Positions 50,922 to 58,904 of a stretch of 58,904 nt of DNA are shown here, one piece after another. Within the stretch, counting starts at the first letter, position 1; each line of letters begins with the position of its first letter. Source of the stretch: Flavobacterium sp. Its GTDB lineage: Bacteria > Bacteroidota > Bacteroidia > Flavobacteriales > Flavobacteriaceae. The notes under the pieces were generated by a model. The model did not search any database, was not told where the DNA came from, and saw only the letters and a program-made list of their open reading frames with translations. A program made the translations under genes and the position numbers. The DNA lies in the NCBI GenBank assembly GCA_003497625.1, contig DNNO01000001.1, forward strand, positions 14,535-73,438. The letters run 5' to 3'.

Positions 50922-51401
50922 TTATAGATGATTTTTGTCGAAAACCAAAGGCAGTAGATTTTTTAATGAATCTGACTTATAAATATCGCCTTTTGCTCCC
51001 ATAAAGAAAATTGTAATTGGAATATCTTGTTTGAATTCGTATTCTGCTATTGCTTGTCTACAACTTCCGCATGGTGGAATTGGCTCTTCTAGATCTCTAT
51101 CTTGTGGAGATGCCGTAATAAACATTTTTACAATTTTTGCATTTGGATAAGTTGCACCTGCATAATAAATTGCTACACGCTCGGCACACAACCCTGAAGG
51201 GTAAGCCGCATTTTCTTGATTTGAACCTTGAACTACGATTCCGTTATCTAAAAGAATGGCCGCACCAACTGTAAATTTTGAATAAGGCGCATAAGCCTTA
51301 CTTCTAGCATCAACTGCTTGCCACATTAAACCTGTTTCTTCTTGAGATAACTCTTCTTTTGAAAGTACCGAAATGGTCGTGTTTATTGAAATTTGCTTCA
51401 T
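50922..51401 (-). CDS. cdd: Cytidine deaminase
   Basis: A 159-residue homotetrameric-type cytidine deaminase. The zinc motif has Cys72 in place of the usual His-Ala-Glu His (SGLCAERVAIYYAGA) with catalytic Glu74, and PCGSCRQ with Cys111 and Cys114. This three-Cys pattern is typical of the small homotetrameric class. ATG 51401 is used, because the earlier ATG at 51422 overlaps the porV terminator. Neighbour of porV. Confidence 0.93.
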   Translation of the reverse strand: MKQISINTTISVLSKEELSQEETGLMWQAVDARSKAYAPYSKFTVGAAILLDNGIVVQGSNQENAAYPSGLCAERVAIYYAGATYPNAKIVKMFITASPQDRDLEEPIPPCGSCRQAIAEYEFKQDIPITIFFMGAKGDIYKSDSLKNLLPLVFDKNHL

Positions 51402-51408
51402 ATGTAAG

Positions 51409-51444
51409 GAAAAAAAATCCAAATTCTAAAATAAGAATTTGGAT
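51409..51444 (-). terminator. Terminator after porV
   Basis: Stem ATCCAAATTCT/AGAATTTGGAT, 11 bases and six-base loop, followed by T run on the minus strand. Begins 23 bases after the porV stop. Confidence 0.9.
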
Positions 51445-51466
51445 TGTTTATTAATTTATTTTTTGT

Positions 51467-52687
51467 TTAAAGTTCATCGTAATTATCACCAAAGTTAAAC
51501 GTTAGAGAGAATCTCAATGTGTTTTCTAATGGATTTCTCACTTTAGATGCTGAGAACAAATACGATACATCAACTTTCACTACATTATATTTGAAACCTG
51601 CTCCTAAGGTAAAAAACTTTCTTGCTCCTTTTAATTCATTTTCATTAAAGAAACCTAAACGTAATGCGAATGAGTCTTGGTACCAATACTCTGCTCCTAA
51701 AGCCCAAGTAAACTCTTTTAATTCTTCTGAAATACCATCTGGAGCATCATTGAATGAATTGAAAATTCCGCTTGTCCAACTTGTCTTTCTGTAATCTGAC
51801 AAGGCTTGTGTGTAAGCATCATCAGCCAAATCCTGCTCTGCTGGCTCAATTGAACCACTTCCATCAGAATCTACAGCCGCAACTTTTGCTGGTGGCGTTG
51901 GAACTAAAAGCTTTGTAACTTCTGCCGTAACACCAATTTTACTATACTCGTCAAAAATAAAATCAAAACCTCCACCTAAACGCATATTCGCTGGTAAAAA
52001 GTTATCATTTAAATCATCACTATCATAACTAATTTTTGGACCTAAATTCTGAAAGTTAAACCCAGCTCTCCATCTACCATTAAAATCATCATAAGCCATT
52101 TCTTCTGATTGATAATAACCTGCAATATCAACTGCAAATGTTGTAGCAGCAGTAGCATCATTATTTGCATCACCAATTCTTAAAGCCGAACGAATAAATC
52201 GTCCACCAACAGCCATAGAAAAACGGTCACTTAATTTAAGAGAATAAGAACCGTCTAAAGCCAATTCGTTTGGATTAACTGTTCTTACTGGCTCATTCGG
52301 ATCTGGAGTTTCTCTCAACTCAATATCACCCAAACCGAAAAAACGTAGAGACCCAGCAAATGCACTACGCTCGTTTATTCTGTTATAGTAAGTTAATTGC
52401 CCCAAAGAAATATCGTTTGCAATACTAGACAAATAAGGCGTATAACTTACAGAAAATCCTTGTTTTTGAAGAGAAAAAGCATATTTAGCAGGATTAAATT
52501 GTTGTGAGAAAGCATCTGCAGAAGTTGCTACTCCCATATCAGCCATACCCGCAGAACGCGCATCAGCAGCAATTAATAAGAAAGGTACACCTGTGGTTAT
52601 TACTCGGCTATTATCTTCTTGCGCTTTAACATATTGACCTACAACTAACAAGGTAAATATTATAGCAATTTTTTTCATTGTATTCAT
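51467..52687 (-). CDS. porV: Type IX secretion outer membrane protein PorV
   Basis: A 406-residue outer membrane beta-barrel of the FadL-like PorV/LptO family, needed for secretion and attachment of many type IX cargo proteins. Signal peptide with YVKAQE cleavage; the mature N-terminus has ITTGVPFLLIAADARSAGMADMGVATS, a PorV hallmark. An Asp-rich insertion DSDGSGSIEPAEQDL looks like a calcium-binding EF-hand-like loop. A second start at ATG 52678 is possible. It follows porU by 30 bases and has its own promoter. Confidence 0.95.
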   Translation of the reverse strand: MNTMKKIAIIFTLLVVGQYVKAQEDNSRVITTGVPFLLIAADARSAGMADMGVATSADAFSQQFNPAKYAFSLQKQGFSVSYTPYLSSIANDISLGQLTYYNRINERSAFAGSLRFFGLGDIELRETPDPNEPVRTVNPNELALDGSYSLKLSDRFSMAVGGRFIRSALRIGDANNDATAATTFAVDIAGYYQSEEMAYDDFNGRWRAGFNFQNLGPKISYDSDDLNDNFLPANMRLGGGFDFIFDEYSKIGVTAEVTKLLVPTPPAKVAAVDSDGSGSIEPAEQDLADDAYTQALSDYRKTSWTSGIFNSFNDAPDGISEELKEFTWALGAEYWYQDSFALRLGFFNENELKGARKFFTLGAGFKYNVVKVDVSYLFSASKVRNPLENTLRFSLTFNFGDNYDEL

Positions 52688-52701
52688 AGAAATTAATTTG
52701 A

Positions 52702-52731
52702 CAAATATAGTATTTTATTACAGTATTACAA
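52702..52731 (-). promoter_or_regulatory. Internal promoter of porV
   Basis: On the minus strand TTG (52731-52729), exactly 19 bases, TATATTTG (52709-52702), then 14 bases to the ATG at 52687. It overlaps the last codons of porU. The best consensus match in the window; lets porV be made apart from porU. Confidence 0.75.
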
Positions 52732-55700
52732 GTTTCTCATATTTTTCAACTGACTTTCCAGTAGTTGTAGATCGTACTTTTAATTTATAGACATAAACCC
52801 CTTTTCCAATCTTATCTCCAAAATCATCACGCCCATCCCAGATAATTTCTCTACAAAGAAAACCTTCAGTTGTAACTTGCTGATTTATTGTTTTAACCAA
52901 CTTTCCTGCAACTGTTAAAATCTGAACCTGAACATCAAGTGGTTCAAAAGGCATGTTATGATTGAACCAAAACTCCGTATAACTCACAAACGGATTTGGA
53001 TAATTCAACACTCTTTCTACTCGAAGTCCGTCATCTGAACAAATCGCATTAAACTGAATTTCTGCCGTAATTAAATTATTGTAAACATCCCAAGCTTTAA
53101 ACAAAATCGTATGTAATCCTGGCGTTAAATCTCTAAAAGGGAATCTTACAAAACCGCTGGTGTAATCGTCGTTATTTGTTTCATAATACTCATTCAAAAC
53201 ATACGGATTAGACTCATCGCCATCTAAAATTGCTACAATATCGTGCCCAATTCCACTTGCTGTATTGATACCGTTTTCATCTTCTAAAAAAGCCAACAAA
53301 ATGGGTGAACAATTTGTAATTCCGCCTGAAACAAAACCTTCATCATTCATATGCAATCTAACTGTTGGCGGATTTGTATCACTTACAGCATTTACGTTAA
53401 CACCTCCTATTTGGATTGTTCTATCATAACCTGTTTGGTTGTCCAAATTAGGCATATCACGTTTTGCATAAAAGCTTATTTTACCATTTCCAACTGGAAT
53501 TCTAATATCTTGTGGCACAACAAAACTAAATTCAAATTGTCCGTTTACCACTGATGCATTTCCTCTAAAAACAGTTTCTCCTAAAGTAGTAAAATTCATT
53601 ACTATAAGTCCGCTACCATTGGTAACACCATTATTTCCGAGAGTAGCTCTATTAATATCTTTATCAAAAATTTGAACTGCTAAATCACCATTATATCCCG
53701 ACAACAACACATCATTTTCATCTCTTACCTCACCAGATATCTTTGTTAAACTCAAAGCTTGAAGGACAGGCAATGGTTGATTTACCGGAATATCATTTAC
53801 TTTTGTTAGTACTACTTTAGGTCTTGGAATTGCTAATTTTAATGCAGGATCACCAATAAAAAAAACAACTCTTCTATTATCTGAACCTGTATCTAATTTT
53901 GTTAACCTCAGCGCTTCTGCGATTGAAGGATAATCATTTGAACCAAATGCATACAAGTCTTCATTCAATAAATTATTCATAACAAAACCTGTCGTAACAC
54001 CAATTTGACGTGTAGTAGCAATCAAACCAATTGCTCCTCCGCTTTTATTCCAATACATGTATTCGCCTCCTGTAAAACGTCCTGGATCATCAAAACGTGT
54101 AAACTCGCAAGTTATTGTTATAAAAAGTGGATATCTGTAACGATTGGTTAAATTTTGAGCATCTAATTTTTCAAACAATCTTTCTCTTGCAAGCGATTCT
54201 TCATTTCCGTGTCCGAAGTAATTAAAAACTAAAGCTCCAAGCGCTAAAGCGTCTAAAAAGTCTTTTTTTGCTTCTGGATAACGCTCACCACCCGCTGCTA
54301 CTTGTTGCAAATAAGCATCGGTATGTATTTTTTTAACATTTACAAATGGCTTTTGTGCAGTTAAAGTATTCGCTAAATTATCTAATCCAAACTGAAGCGT
54401 TGCATCTGTTGTATTATCGGCGTCATCGGAATAGATAACATAATTATTGCGCCATCTTCCGTAGGATTTCTCGTCATGATATTCAATTACTTTATCAACC
54501 ATTTCTTTGGCTTGACCGGCAGAAGACACTAACATTCTTCCAACCGCAATATCAATTCCGTCAAAACCACCTAACATTTGACCTTCAGTATCATCCATCA
54601 AACCATAAAAATCATCAGACATAAAGGACGAGAATAATGAGAAATTAGAAATATTATTTGTTTCCGAAGCAAAAGGATTGAATCCATGAAAAACAGGAAC
54701 AATATTGGTATTACTAAATAATCGGTCTTTATAGTCATAAGATGCGTCTCCAAAAAGATTTACATACTTAACTCTTTTATCTGGAGTGGAAGCATTCCAA
54801 TACACATATTTAATTAAATTTCTAATTGCAGCAATATCTTGTTTTCCAGAAGCAAATTCTTGATAAATTTTTTCTAAAGTAACCACACGCACTACTAAAC
54901 CAGAATTATTTCTATGAAAATCAGCTAAACGTTCTGCTTGTGTTGTTAAAAGTTCTGGCGTTATAATCAAATAATCGATGTCTTCAAAATTTCCTTGAGC
55001 ATCTTTAAAAATTGTTCCTTTTAAATTCTGATTCACTACAACAGAATTTGATTCACGCAATGGAGTAAAGGTGTCAGACATGTCAACTGCCACATATTTT
55101 CTAGCTGTACCTAAATTTACTTTAAAATTAAAATTGGCTCCGGTGGTATTTTCATAAGCCGTAACATTATATAAATCGGTAACATCCCAAACTTGAGAAA
55201 TTCCTGATGCATTTGCAATTCTGTATTCTCCAACACCAACATTAGCTTGCTCTTGATCATTAAAAAACAGGAATTGTTTAGAGAAACCTGTTAAATTTCG
55301 TTTTACTTTTAATCGTATAAAATCTAAAAAACCATTTGAACTCGGAACACCTCCATTATTATATGTTAGTGCAATTGAAATATTTGAAGAAGTGGCATTA
55401 AAAAAGGCATTTAAAGCAGATTCATAACCTTCAACTCCACTACCTGAAGTTAACTGCGGAAAATTCAAAGTTCCCAAGTCAATAGAATTGGCTTTTACAT
55501 TAAAAGAAGAATTACCAAATGACTTAGAAGCCGTATTTACTTTTATTTGAACTGGAACCGAAGTATCAAAATTAGGAATTGAAAAATCAAAAGTTTGAAA
55601 TTCTTCTACATTAAATTGTTCACCAAACCATCTTCTACCAACTTTTCCAGCATTAATTAGATCTTTTTCATAATAAATAACATCATCAAACTGATTAAAT

Positions 55701-56590
55701 GTTAAAGTTGGAGGATTTATTGGCTGCAATGCTTGTTCTATTCTTTTTCCAGCTGAACCTAATGAAGTTATGTAATAATATGATTTATCTTCAAATAAAT
55801 TCACGCTTGTTAAACTTTCGGCATTCCAAGTATCAACTCCTTCTGCATAAAATAAAATATAATCGCTATTATCAAAAACACCATCATCTTCACCAATAAA
55901 TTGAATCGCATTCTGTTCTAAATCATCCGGATAAGGGATTGAATTGTTTAACGGCAACATGCGTCCTCCATTCCCATAAATCTTAATATTTCTAGGATCT
56001 ACATTAACATTAAAACCCAAACTCTGAAGAAAAGCTTTAGAAATTCTATAAACACCTGATTTTTCAACGTAAAAACGGTGCCAATTTCCGGTTGCTAAAA
56101 CCGAATTTGAAACTGCCTGAACAACATTCTGATTTTGACTTCTATTTGACAGATTGTTTTGGAATGAATACGTTAACGAAATAACTTTTTTATAAACATT
56201 ACCTTCTTTTATAATAGGATTAAAAATTAAAACCCCTTTATAATCATCACGAGCACGAACCACTTCCAATGAAGCTTGAATCTTATTAGGCAGTAACGAT
56301 TTATTCAAATCATAAAGTTCCGATTCGTTTATAGTTTGATAATTTACGTTTGATATAACTAAACTTGAGACATTAGTTGAAGCCGTAACTGGCACTAATT
56401 TTCTGTATTGAATTTTTCTTAACGGAATATCAATATTATAAAATTCTGTATCAAACTGAGGCACTTTAATTGAAGTTTCCCCTAAACTGTAATCCACATT
56501 AGAATTCCAATTAATAGAAATATTATCTGTTTGTTGCCCAAAAACAAACACAACAGAAAATAACAGTATAAATAAGATAGTCTTTTTCAT
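52718..56590 (-). CDS. porU: Type IX secretion sortase PorU
   Basis: A 1290-residue gingipain-like (C25) peptidase that cleaves type IX sorting domains and links cargo to lipopolysaccharide. Signal peptide (1-19), N-terminal beta domain, then the C25 domain with the His in ALVFNYFGHGNEESLARE (about residue 793) and the Cys in PLFITITCEFTRFDD (about 827). The C-terminus has a FlgD-like or type IX CTD with NYPNPFVSYTEFW and KGVYVYKLKV. Divergent from gldJ, with porV downstream: the arrangement I know from Flavobacterium johnsoniae. Confidence 0.96.
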   Translation of the reverse strand: MKKTILFILLFSVVFVFGQQTDNISINWNSNVDYSLGETSIKVPQFDTEFYNIDIPLRKIQYRKLVPVTASTNVSSLVISNVNYQTINESELYDLNKSLLPNKIQASLEVVRARDDYKGVLIFNPIIKEGNVYKKVISLTYSFQNNLSNRSQNQNVVQAVSNSVLATGNWHRFYVEKSGVYRISKAFLQSLGFNVNVDPRNIKIYGNGGRMLPLNNSIPYPDDLEQNAIQFIGEDDGVFDNSDYILFYAEGVDTWNAESLTSVNLFEDKSYYYITSLGSAGKRIEQALQPINPPTLTFNQFDDVIYYEKDLINAGKVGRRWFGEQFNVEEFQTFDFSIPNFDTSVPVQIKVNTASKSFGNSSFNVKANSIDLGTLNFPQLTSGSGVEGYESALNAFFNATSSNISIALTYNNGGVPSSNGFLDFIRLKVKRNLTGFSKQFLFFNDQEQANVGVGEYRIANASGISQVWDVTDLYNVTAYENTTGANFNFKVNLGTARKYVAVDMSDTFTPLRESNSVVVNQNLKGTIFKDAQGNFEDIDYLIITPELLTTQAERLADFHRNNSGLVVRVVTLEKIYQEFASGKQDIAAIRNLIKYVYWNASTPDKRVKYVNLFGDASYDYKDRLFSNTNIVPVFHGFNPFASETNNISNFSLFSSFMSDDFYGLMDDTEGQMLGGFDGIDIAVGRMLVSSAGQAKEMVDKVIEYHDEKSYGRWRNNYVIYSDDADNTTDATLQFGLDNLANTLTAQKPFVNVKKIHTDAYLQQVAAGGERYPEAKKDFLDALALGALVFNYFGHGNEESLARERLFEKLDAQNLTNRYRYPLFITITCEFTRFDDPGRFTGGEYMYWNKSGGAIGLIATTRQIGVTTGFVMNNLLNEDLYAFGSNDYPSIAEALRLTKLDTGSDNRRVVFFIGDPALKLAIPRPKVVLTKVNDIPVNQPLPVLQALSLTKISGEVRDENDVLLSGYNGDLAVQIFDKDINRATLGNNGVTNGSGLIVMNFTTLGETVFRGNASVVNGQFEFSFVVPQDIRIPVGNGKISFYAKRDMPNLDNQTGYDRTIQIGGVNVNAVSDTNPPTVRLHMNDEGFVSGGITNCSPILLAFLEDENGINTASGIGHDIVAILDGDESNPYVLNEYYETNNDDYTSGFVRFPFRDLTPGLHTILFKAWDVYNNLITAEIQFNAICSDDGLRVERVLNYPNPFVSYTEFWFNHNMPFEPLDVQVQILTVAGKLVKTINQQVTTEGFLCREIIWDGRDDFGDKIGKGVYVYKLKVRSTTTGKSVEKYEKLVIL

Positions 56591-56801
56591 TAGCTATAAA
56601 ACGTGTTAAACACCTATATATTACAAAGAGAAAAAAAATATTTATTTTAATCTAATTTTTTACAATAAAACTTAATATAAATCGTTGTAAGAGAAAGGAT
56701 TTTAACACAACATTAATTTTTTTTTACAAAAATTTAAAAACATGTTGCATTTTAATTCATAATTATTATCTTGCGACACGAAATTTATTACCTACTAAAG
56801 T

Positions 56802-58496
56802 ATGAAAATTAAGAAAATTATGGCTTTAAAAGTGTTAGTAGTATTAGCACTGGCATTAGGCTTTACAGGTTGTAGCAAAAAAGGAAGCACAAAAGGTGGT
56901 TCTACAGCTACAGGATGGAAAATCAATGATAAAAAAGGTGGATTCCAGTTTAACGACAAGTTCAAAAAACAAGAAACGCCTCCAGGGATGATTTCTATTG
57001 AAGGTGGTACTTTTACAATGGGAAAAGTGCAAGACGATGTTATGCATGATTGGAACAACTCTCCAAATCAACAACACGTACAATCTTTCTTTATGGATGA
57101 GACAGAAGTAACCAACAAAATGTATTCTGAATACTTATTTTGGGTAAAAACTGTTTTCCCTCCAACAGAAGAAAATTACAAACACATTTATAATGGTGCA
57201 ATTCCAGATACTTTAGTATGGAGAAATCGTTTAGGATATAACGAAACGATGACTAACAACTACTTAAGACACCCTGCTTATGCTGACTATCCAGTAGTTG
57301 GCGTTAACTGGATTCAAGCAACTGAATTTAGCAAATGGAGAACTGACCGTGTAAATGAAAACATTTTAGAGCGTGAAGGTTACCTTAAGAAAGATAACAA
57401 AATCAAATTAGGTTCTGATGTAACTGCTGAAAACTCTTTCAGTACTGAAACTTATATCAATACACCATCTAAAGCATTTGGTGGTAACGAAGAAGTAGTA
57501 TTGAAAAAAGAAATGGGCGGTGGTAGAAGAGCAGCTGCAGATACAGCTAAAAACGTATACGCTCAAAGAAGTTCTGGTTTAATTTTACCAGAATATAGAT
57601 TACCAACAGAAGCTGAGTGGGAATATGCTGCAGTAGCTTTAGTTGGAAACAGAGAGTACAACATTTACAAAGGACAAAAGAAATACCCTTGGAGTGGTCA
57701 ATATACTCGTTCGTCTAAAAGACAATACAGAGGCGACCAATTAGCCAACTTTAAACAAGGTAAAGGGGATTACGGAGGAATTGCAGGTTGGTCTGATGAC
57801 GGAGCTGACATTACAAATAAAGTGAAAGCATATGCTCCTAATGATTTTGGTTTATATGATATGGCTGGAAACGTAGCTGAGTGGGTACAAGACGTTTACA
57901 GACCTATGGTAGATGACGAAGCAAATGACTTCAACTACTTTAGAGGTAACGTTTATACTAAAAACAAAATTGGTGAAGATGGAGTTGTTGAATTAGTAAC
58001 TTCTGACAACATCACTTACGATACTTTAAGTAATGGTAGAATTATGGCTAGAAATTTCCCTGGTCAAATTGCTCAAGTTCCTGTTGATGAAAACGAAACT
58101 TACTTAAGAACTCAGTTCTCAACTTCTGATAACAGAAATTACAGAGATGGTGATAGACAATCTACACGTTTCTACAAATTTACTGACTCTGAAGAAGGTG
58201 CAGGTGAAGAAAAACACAGAATGTACGAAGCTCCTAAACACTCTATCACTGCTGATAGTTTAGGTAAAATGGATAAGAAATTTGATAAATCTGACAAGAG
58301 AACTACTTTAGTAGATGACAACGTTAGAGTTTACAAAGGTGGTTCATGGAGAGATAGAGCATACTGGTTAGACCCAGCTTCTAGAAGATTCTTCCCTCAA
58401 GATATGGCAACTGATTACATCGGATTCAGATGTGCGATGTCTAAAGTAGGTCCTAAATCAAACAAAAAGACTCCTAGAGGAAATCCAAAAAAATAA
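56802..58496 (+). CDS. gldJ: Gliding motility lipoprotein GldJ
   Basis: A 564-residue lipoprotein (lipobox GFTGC, Cys24) with the formylglycine-generating enzyme (FGE)-sulfatase fold: ISIEGGTFTMG, MDETEVTNKMYSEYL, YRLPTEAEWEYAA, APNDFGLYDMAGNVAEWVQD and KGGSWRDRAYWLDPASRRF. GldJ is needed for gliding and is part of the type IX motor; it has a structural rather than catalytic role. Divergent from porU with 211 bases between. A TATCTTGCGACAC element, nearly that of purK, precedes the ATG. Confidence 0.96.
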   Translation: MKIKKIMALKVLVVLALALGFTGCSKKGSTKGGSTATGWKINDKKGGFQFNDKFKKQETPPGMISIEGGTFTMGKVQDDVMHDWNNSPNQQHVQSFFMDETEVTNKMYSEYLFWVKTVFPPTEENYKHIYNGAIPDTLVWRNRLGYNETMTNNYLRHPAYADYPVVGVNWIQATEFSKWRTDRVNENILEREGYLKKDNKIKLGSDVTAENSFSTETYINTPSKAFGGNEEVVLKKEMGGGRRAAADTAKNVYAQRSSGLILPEYRLPTEAEWEYAAVALVGNREYNIYKGQKKYPWSGQYTRSSKRQYRGDQLANFKQGKGDYGGIAGWSDDGADITNKVKAYAPNDFGLYDMAGNVAEWVQDVYRPMVDDEANDFNYFRGNVYTKNKIGEDGVVELVTSDNITYDTLSNGRIMARNFPGQIAQVPVDENETYLRTQFSTSDNRNYRDGDRQSTRFYKFTDSEEGAGEEKHRMYEAPKHSITADSLGKMDKKFDKSDKRTTLVDDNVRVYKGGSWRDRAYWLDPASRRFFPQDMATDYIGFRCAMSKVGPKSNKKTPRGNPKK

Positions 58497-58517
58497 TTTT
58501 CATACAAAATACTTAAA

Positions 58518-58549
58518 AAAGCCCTTTCGTTTGAAAGGGCTTTTTTTTA
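58518..58549 (+). terminator. Terminator after gldJ
   Basis: Stem AAAGCCCTTTC/GAAAGGGCTTT, 11 bases with a four-base loop, followed by eight T. Confidence 0.92.
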
Positions 58550-58576
58550 TCTTCGTTTCGATTTAAAACAACTCAC

Positions 58577-58904
58577 ATGACCACAATAGCGACTTTACAT
58601 TCCTTATTTTTAAATTGCTCAAGCGTTTCAACCGATACAAGAAAAATAGAAAAAGACAGCATATTCGTTGCCCTTAAAGGCGAAAACTTTGATGCCAATA
58701 CCTTTGCTAAAGAAGCTTTAGAAAAAGGAGCCAAATATGTGATAATTGACAACCCTAGCTATAAAATTGACGAACGAACTTTATTAGTAGAAGACTCACT
58801 TATTGCCTTACAAGAGTTAGCTAAGTTCCACAGAAACTATTTGGGTTTGCCAATAATAGCCTTAACAGGAAGCAATGGAAAAACTACTACCAAAGAATTA
58901 ATAC
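58577..58904 (+). CDS. murF: UDP-N-acetylmuramoyl-tripeptide:D-Ala-D-Ala ligase MurF (5' part)
   Basis: Mur ligase start, 109 residues visible; runs off the window. It has the MurF-like N-terminal domain (STDTRKIEKDSIFVALKGEN) and ends in the ATP-binding loop LTGSNGKTTTKELI at 94-107. Adds D-Ala-D-Ala to the UDP-MurNAc tripeptide, the last cytoplasmic step of the peptidoglycan precursor. It starts at ATG 58577, after a TATCTTCG box (58548-58555) just behind the gldJ terminator. Normally paired with gldJ in Flavobacteria. Confidence 0.92.
   Translation, partial: MTTIATLHSLFLNCSSVSTDTRKIEKDSIFVALKGENFDANTFAKEALEKGAKYVIIDNPSYKIDERTLLVEDSLIALQELAKFHRNYLGLPIIALTGSNGKTTTKELI

Overview
The window is a stretch of chromosome from an AT-rich member of the Bacteroidota, almost certainly Flavobacteriaceae and probably Flavobacterium or a close relative. 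Three things point there. It carries gliding and type IX secretion genes (gldJ, porU, porV) and two secreted proteins with type IX C-terminal sorting domains. It has the Bacteroidota promoter pattern (TTG or TTTG, about 19 bases, then TAnnTTTG) before many genes, often with the start codon only a few bases later. Its gene families are typical of the group (S46 dipeptidyl peptidase, UbiA-like protein, LytS/LytTR pair with a sensor propeller, Mpl). No rRNA, tRNA, insertion sequence, prophage or CRISPR array was seen. No stretch over 300 bases lacks a gene; the longest gaps are about 210 bases (56591-56801) and 200 bases (43263-43461).

Layout. 2-9448: partial exported protein, rlmB, rhomboid protease, rarA, a secreted protein plus YjjG nucleotidase, an ABC exporter operon (ATPase, permease with a histidine-rich loop, DUF3299-like secreted protein), an exported Mn-type superoxide dismutase, and radC. 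9560-16296: a LolA-like secreted protein, a DUF1287 lipoprotein, a membrane-anchored unknown, mpl, a TPR protein and an S46 dipeptidyl peptidase. 16480-21506: an M43 metalloprotease interrupted by one in-frame TGA, then obg, a 24-codon candidate small gene, a CBS-domain membrane protein, adk and hpt. 21603-26133: a HEAT-like protein, purK-purE and an M3 oligopeptidase. 26151-30502: an HNH-like protein, a GbsR/MarR regulator followed by a TIGR01777 epimerase with three small membrane proteins, and a UbiA-like protein. 30653-38233: gcvP, a group III truncated haemoglobin, then a same-strand run (KAS III-like synthase, methyltransferase, family 2 glycosyltransferase, MlaE/MlaF-like transporter). 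38236-43262: ManC-like nucleotidyltransferase, SprT-like protein, SDR oxidoreductase, a 32-residue candidate membrane peptide, a kelch lipoprotein and a secreted FG-GAP-type propeller. 43462-48082: LytS-like kinase with LytTR regulator, and an M28 peptidase. 48155-51401: pyruvate dehydrogenase E2 and E1-alpha, cytidine deaminase. 51467-58904: porV, porU, gldJ and the start of murF.

The most unusual signal is in the spacers. At seven gene junctions the DNA is built from degenerate 7- or 8-base words in strict phase. Most arrays start at or near the upstream stop codon and run up to the next promoter or start codon. Several words begin with or contain a stop codon, and a step of 7 or 8 rotates the reading frame, so these spacers hold stops in all three frames. 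Other items worth attention are the single nonsense codon in the M43 gene, which is bracketed by two identical 39-base terminators, two candidate small genes, a 33-base palindrome that supplies the C-terminus of the UbiA-like protein, and two mutually exclusive hairpins between convergent genes.
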